Below, piece after piece: positions 13,346-16,155 of a stretch of DNA of 16,155 bases. Within the stretch, counting starts at the first letter, position 1; each line of letters opens with the position of its first letter. Under the pieces are notes generated by a model. The model had not been told where the DNA came from. It did no database searches and saw only the letters and a program-made list of their open reading frames with translations. Location: positions 1-16,155 of the forward strand of contig JBBQKP010000063.1 of NCBI GenBank assembly GCA_038326995.1, written 5' to 3'. This DNA comes from JBBQKP01 sp038326995 (GTDB lineage Bacteria; Planctomycetota; Phycisphaerae; Tepidisphaerales; Tepidisphaeraceae). The position numbers and the translations under genes are program-made.

Positions 13346-14466
13346 AAGCCGCGGCTGCGAGGTCACATTCACCAGCAGCAAAGGCGTCGAGCCTTTTTAA
13401 GACGTCAGCACCTTGGTCGCTGGGTCGGTTAGTTGTCGTTCTGTTGATTGCCGTCTTCGTGTGGTTGATCGCGTGTGCATTAGCGCTTTGCGTCGGCTCG
13501 ACCGGAACATTCACCTGGCCAAGCGACGGGTTGATTCTATCGAGCAGATTTGAACGCGTGCTGATCGCTTCCATCGTCGGCGCGGGTCTGGCCAGCGCGG
13601 GCGTCGCGTATCAGGCGTCGCTCAGGAATGATCTTGCCGAGCCGTATTTGCTGGGCGTCGCATCGGGCGCCGCTCTTGCAAGCTATCTGTGGATGTGGCC
13701 CGCCGCGGCGGGAGTGTTTGTTGGAATTGCAGGTGGGTCAGGTGCGGTCGCATTCGCGTTGGTGATGGCACTGGGACAGCAGGCGTTCGCGTTCATTGGC
13801 GCAATGCTGGCGGTGCTTTTGGTGTTCGCCGTTGCTCGCGCACGCGACAGCAGCGCATCGCAAGGACACGCTCCCGCCGACACGTCGTCGCTCATTCTCG
13901 TCGGCGTCGTGCTTTCCACGATCGTCGGTGCGGTGATCCTCACACTCGCGCAGTTCATGCGCGCAGTGCCCGGCATGACCGGCGTCGAGCAGTTCATCGT
14001 TGGCGGAATTCGATCCGACATCGGATCGGCCGCGGTGATTCTCGCGGCAATACTTTTCGCCATCGGATTCATCTATTTATTGTCGAAGGTCAACACACTT
14101 AATGTCATCGCGTTAGGCGACGAACAAGCGCTTTCGCTCGGGCTCGACTGCGCTCCGGCAAGGCGCGGATTACTTGTCGTGTCTTCGCTCATCGCCTCGG
14201 CTGCAGTCGCGCTGGCCGGACCGATCGGCTTCGTCGGGCTGATCTGTCCGCACGCGGCAAGGCGAATCGTCGGACACGACCACCGTCTTCTTCTCCCCGC
14301 CGCGACATCGCTCGGCGCAGTGCTTCTGGTGCTTGCGGATGCGGTCTCGCGCATGCTCGCGCGTGAGGCGTTGATCGGCCAGATGTTGCCGGTGGGCGTC
14401 ATCACCGCTGTCGTCGGCGGGCCGATGTTTTTACTGCTTCTCTCGAGGCAGGGGAGGCGTGCATGA
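13342..14466 (+). CDS. FecCD-family ABC permease, BtuC-like
   Basis: This 374-residue protein is rich in membrane helices, with an estimated nine or ten, as in BtuC/FecCD permeases. Typical motifs are RFERVLIASIVGAGLASAGV, AYQASLRNDLAEPYLLGVASGA (just after), LGLDCAPARRGLLVVSSLIASAAVALAGPIGFVGLICPH (segment containing the coupling region that contacts the ATPase) and a final helix after LIGQMLPVG. It is somewhat longer than the usual 330-350 residues because of about 25 extra N-terminal residues and a short hydrophilic loop near RARDSSASQGHAPAD. It forms the inner-membrane channel of the importer. Both ends overlap the neighbouring genes by ATGA, so the three genes are translationally coupled. 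Confidence 0.88.
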   Translation: MKAAAARSHSPAAKASSLFKTSAPWSLGRLVVVLLIAVFVWLIACALALCVGSTGTFTWPSDGLILSSRFERVLIASIVGAGLASAGVAYQASLRNDLAEPYLLGVASGAALASYLWMWPAAAGVFVGIAGGSGAVAFALVMALGQQAFAFIGAMLAVLLVFAVARARDSSASQGHAPADTSSLILVGVVLSTIVGAVILTLAQFMRAVPGMTGVEQFIVGGIRSDIGSAAVILAAILFAIGFIYLLSKVNTLNVIALGDEQALSLGLDCAPARRGLLVVSSLIASAAVALAGPIGFVGLICPHAARRIVGHDHRLLLPAATSLGAVLLVLADAVSRMLAREALIGQMLPVGVITAVVGGPMFLLLLSRQGRRA

Positions 14467-15248
14467 GTTACGCCGATCCTCTTCTTTCGATGCGTCACGT
14501 CGGCGTCACGCGCGGCAAGGCTACCGTGCTGGAAAACGTTTCTCTCTCTCTCACGCCCGGTACCCTCACCGCCGTCATCGGGCCAAATGGAAGCGGCAAA
14601 ACCACACTTCTGCGTGCAGCGATGCGGATGATTCCCAGCAGCGGCGAGATCGATTGGCAGGGGCTTTCGATATCGCGGTATCGCCGCAATGAATTGGCGC
14701 AGGTCGTCGCGTATCTGCCGCAAGGCGCGAACTGGCTTGGCGGACAAAGTGTGATGCAAACCCTTCGCAGCGGCCGAAGTGTTCACGGCAGGGCATTCGG
14801 ATTCGAATCCGCACTCGATCTCCGCGTCGTACTCGATGTCGCGCGTCAATTGAAGTTGGAAGAGCTCCTCGACCGTCCGATGGAGAAACTATCGGGCGGC
14901 CAGCAGCAGCGTGTGCTCGTCGGTCGCGCTCTCGCACAGCAGCCGCGAGCATTGTTGCTTGACGAGCCCGCGACGTTTCTAGATCTGAAATTTCAGATCG
15001 AGGTTTACTCGATGTTGCAGAGACTCTGTGTAGAGGGCGGGATCGGAGTGCTGATGGCTTCGCACGATCTGAATTTGACCGCCGAGTTCGCACATCACAT
15101 CGTGCTCTTGCGAGACGGCAAAGTGGTGGCGCAGGGCGAACCTTCGCAGGTGATTCGCGCGCCGATATTAGAGAGCGTGTTCGGGGTGAAGATGACTGAG
15201 TTCCGCGACGGCCGGGGTCGATATGTCGTTGCCCCGGTGATGAGCTAA
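14463..15248 (+). CDS. ABC importer ATP-binding protein, BtuD/FecE-like
   Basis: This 261-residue ATPase drives the importer. All catalytic motifs are present: Walker A GPNGSGKTT (40-48), Q-loop Gln87, signature LSGGQQQR (143-150), Walker B ALLLDEP (163-169) with Glu168, D-loop near 173-174, and H-loop His201 in MASHDLNLT. The order and the SHDLN form are characteristic of the FecE/BtuD/HmuV group that serves siderophores, haem and cobalamin. The ATG overlaps the permease stop by ATGA (14463-14466). This is the last gene of the operon; no clear intrinsic terminator follows. Confidence 0.9.
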   Translation: MSYADPLLSMRHVGVTRGKATVLENVSLSLTPGTLTAVIGPNGSGKTTLLRAAMRMIPSSGEIDWQGLSISRYRRNELAQVVAYLPQGANWLGGQSVMQTLRSGRSVHGRAFGFESALDLRVVLDVARQLKLEELLDRPMEKLSGGQQQRVLVGRALAQQPRALLLDEPATFLDLKFQIEVYSMLQRLCVEGGIGVLMASHDLNLTAEFAHHIVLLRDGKVVAQGEPSQVIRAPILESVFGVKMTEFRDGRGRYVVAPVMS

Positions 15249-15367
15249 AGGCCAGTAATACCTCGCGAGTCATCAATACTCATTCTAGCTCGTTTCTTTT
15301 GAGGCCTCGAATCCGCGTTTTAAAAAGGAGGCGAAATTCTTCGCAGCTACCAGGATTTTCGCGTTAG

Positions 15368-15691
15368 CGTAACGGTTCAGCCGTCTGTAGAAAATCGGTA
15401 ACACTGCAGTCAAATGCAGACGCAATTAAACGAGCCGCGCACGTCAGTGAGCGGTTTCTGAGAATTGCCGTAAAAATGTCAAGAGGCGGATGCGCGTCTG
15501 GCCCGTCCGGCAGGACATTGCGATTGTTCCAGAGTAGGACGCTCTATACGGAGATTCAGAAGGAAGATGTCCTGCCGGACGGGCCAGAAACGCGTCCAGG
15601 ACGCCGTGCCTTTAAGTCATGTTGTGAGTTCGATGACTGCTAAGAGACCTCGAGGATTTTGAGCGGTTCTGCAAACGGCTGAAGTGTTACG
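15368..15691. repeat. Outer 25-bp imperfect inverted repeat (MITE-like ends)
   Basis: The segment 15368-15392 matches the reverse complement of 15667-15691 at 21 of 25 positions; both contain CGTAAC, TTCAGCCGT and AGAA. The pair encloses 324 bp with no gene and is roughly concentric with the perfect inner inverted repeat at 15488-15597. The layout recalls a small non-autonomous element, but no flanking target duplication is evident. Confidence 0.45.
15488..15597. repeat. Long hairpin with 22-bp perfect arms
   Basis: The arms 15497-15518 and 15567-15588 are exact reverse complements over 22 bp, with core GGCCCGTCCGGCAGGAC. After a 2-by-2 mismatch the stem continues for 7 bp (15488-15494 with 15591-15597, one wobble). 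The loop is 48 nt. No T tract follows, so it is a repeat rather than a terminator. Confidence 0.75.
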
Positions 15692-15749
15692 AAAATCGTA
15701 TTTGTTCGGACCTTTTCGGTGCCACGTCTAGTAATTAAGTCGTGGTAGT

Positions 15750-15820
15750 TTTGTAGGGTGGGCTTCAGCCCACCATGATTGGCGTCGTCTGGAACGGTGG
15801 CTGAAGCACCACCCTACAAA
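15750..15820. repeat. Paired palindrome, GTAGGGTGGGCTTCAGCCCACC type (BIME-like)
   Basis: A closing stem TTTGTAGGG (15750-15758) pairs with CCCTACAAA (15812-15820). The left half contains its own perfect hairpin, GGTGGGCT-TC-AGCCCACC (15757-15774). The right half (15796-15811) is a slightly decayed inverted copy. Intergenic repeats of this form are common in some planctomycetes and cyanobacteria, as I recall. Confidence 0.65.
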
Positions 15821-15886
15821 GAGCGACCGACTTCTCGTCGACGGCAGGAAATCTGCACGTCGCACGCTCCAGGGACGATAAAACGG

Positions 15887-15919
15887 CACAGGTTTGATTA
15901 TGGGACAATCGAACCTGTG
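15887..15919. repeat. 12-bp hairpin
   Basis: CACAGGTTTGAT (15887-15898) pairs with ATCGAACCTGTG (15908-15919) with one G-T pair and a 9-nt loop. GGGAC (15872-15876) and GTCCC (15922-15926) could add an outer stem. CTTTA follows but is not a convincing T tract, so terminator function is unlikely. Confidence 0.5.
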
Positions 15920-16037
15920 TGGTCCCTTTACTTAATGGAATCATTGCCGGTGCGTCGCGAATCGTCGGGCCGGTCGCGCGGGGCTTTTATTGGAACTGGA
16001 GCGAATAAATTTTTGGTAACATTTCAGCTGAATGCAG

Positions 16038-16067
16038 TGAATTGAATTGGACTGAACTGAATTGAAC
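16038..16067. repeat. Pentanucleotide tandem repeat TGAAY
   Basis: Six consecutive units read TGAAT, TGAAT, TGGAC, TGAAC, TGAAT, TGAAC, and a partial TGGG follows. All units begin TG and end in A followed by C or T. It lies between coding-free sequence and the terminal cloverleaf repeat and is probably a slippage-derived microsatellite. Confidence 0.6.
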
Positions 16068-16078
16068 TGGGTTTCAGG

Positions 16079-16155
16079 GTGCCACGGCTTTGTATTCAAA
16101 GCTGTGTGTGGGGTTGCTCCACTTGCACACAGCTACGAGTACGTAGCCGTGGCAC
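16079..16155. repeat. Paired palindrome able to form a cloverleaf (GTGCCACGGC type)
   Basis: A closing stem GTGCCACG (16079-16086) pairs with CGTGGCAC (16148-16155). Inside it are three arms: GCTTTG-TATT-CAAAGC (16087-16102), a central arm starting TGTGTG (16103-16108) with CACACA (16126-16131), and GCTACG-AGTA-CGTAGC (16132-16147). There are no unpaired bases at the junction. The two flanking hairpins are inverted copies whose stems differ but stay paired. The window ends at the last base of the closing stem, so flanking copies may lie beyond. Confidence 0.7.

Larger units (their letters stand above)
15249..16155. other. 907-bp noncoding region with several palindromic repeats
   Basis: No frame here looks like a protein gene. 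The longest open frame (15779-16045, 88 codons) starts inside a palindromic repeat and its low-complexity product resembles nothing. The stretch 15249-15367 shows no strong structure, and AAAAAGGAGG near 15324 is not followed by a usable frame. The rest contains the nested inverted repeat at 15368-15691, two paired palindromes (15750-15820 and 16079-16155), a hairpin at 15887-15919 and a pentanucleotide repeat at 16038-16067. Confidence 0.6.

Noticed and set aside
14073..15276. Long minus-strand frames opposite the permease and ATPase genes
   Set aside because: They are antisense to genes with complete ABC transporter motifs, and their products are Arg/Ser-rich and unlike known proteins.
15249..15330. 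Terminator for the ABC importer operon
   Set aside because: The short palindromes (CTCGCGAG, GAGGCCTC) are not followed by a T tract; no convincing hairpin terminator was found.
15985..16022. Possible ECF-type promoter with GGAAC near 15992
   Set aside because: No matching -10 element at the usual spacing and no gene downstream in the window.
15779..16045. 88-codon plus-strand open frame
   Set aside because: It starts inside a palindromic repeat and crosses a hairpin and the pentamer repeat; there is no ribosome-binding site and no recognisable protein feature.

Overview
The window looks like chromosome from a Gram-negative, moderately GC-rich bacterium, most likely a planctomycete. The support is indirect: a lipoprotein-rich envelope gene set, generally weak Shine-Dalgarno sequences, a PilZ-like fragment, a solitary comB, and palindromic repeats of the GTGCCACGGC type that I associate with planctomycete genomes. 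No rRNA or other phylogenetic marker is present.

Layout. Positions 1-160 hold the 3' end of a probable PilZ-domain gene, followed by a strong hairpin terminator. Positions 150-460 are a noncoding, repeat-rich stretch with competing hairpins, a 33-nt perfect palindrome, a 38-bp direct repeat, and short direct and inverted repeats. These repeats abut a 3' half of a tRNA-Gly(GCC) gene (476-520) that has no 5' half but keeps a terminator. This is the signature of a tRNA-targeted attachment site, so the far left may be the end of an integrated element and ordinary chromosome may begin near 521.

Positions 650-4415 encode envelope proteins: an alpha/beta hydrolase and a secreted gluzincin metallopeptidase (minus strand), and divergent from them a DUF4105 membrane protein. 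Positions 4473-8531 are a small surface-polysaccharide cluster: a GT4 glycosyltransferase (minus) divergent from a protein made of two tandem GT2 domains, followed 7 nt later by a WcaF-like acyltransferase. Positions 8528-11574 (minus) hold a sensor histidine kinase with a periplasmic c-type haem motif. Upstream of it lies an alkaline-phosphatase-superfamily protein of the EboF-like type with an altered metal site.

Divergent from that, 27 bp away, is comB (2-phosphosulfolactate phosphatase). Then comes a tightly overlapping ABC importer of the BtuFCD/FecBCD class (binding lipoprotein, permease, ATPase), probably for cobalamin, haem or an iron chelate.

The last 907 bp (15249-16155) contain no convincing gene. 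They hold several palindromic repeats: a nested inverted repeat with 22-bp perfect inner arms, two paired-palindrome (BIME-like) structures, a separate hairpin and a pentanucleotide tandem repeat. The final 77 nt can fold into a cloverleaf with no unpaired junction bases.

I see no phage, CRISPR or toxin-antitoxin system. The most unusual items are the tRNA-fragment attachment site, the double-GT2 fusion, the altered phosphodiesterase metal site and the cloverleaf repeat.
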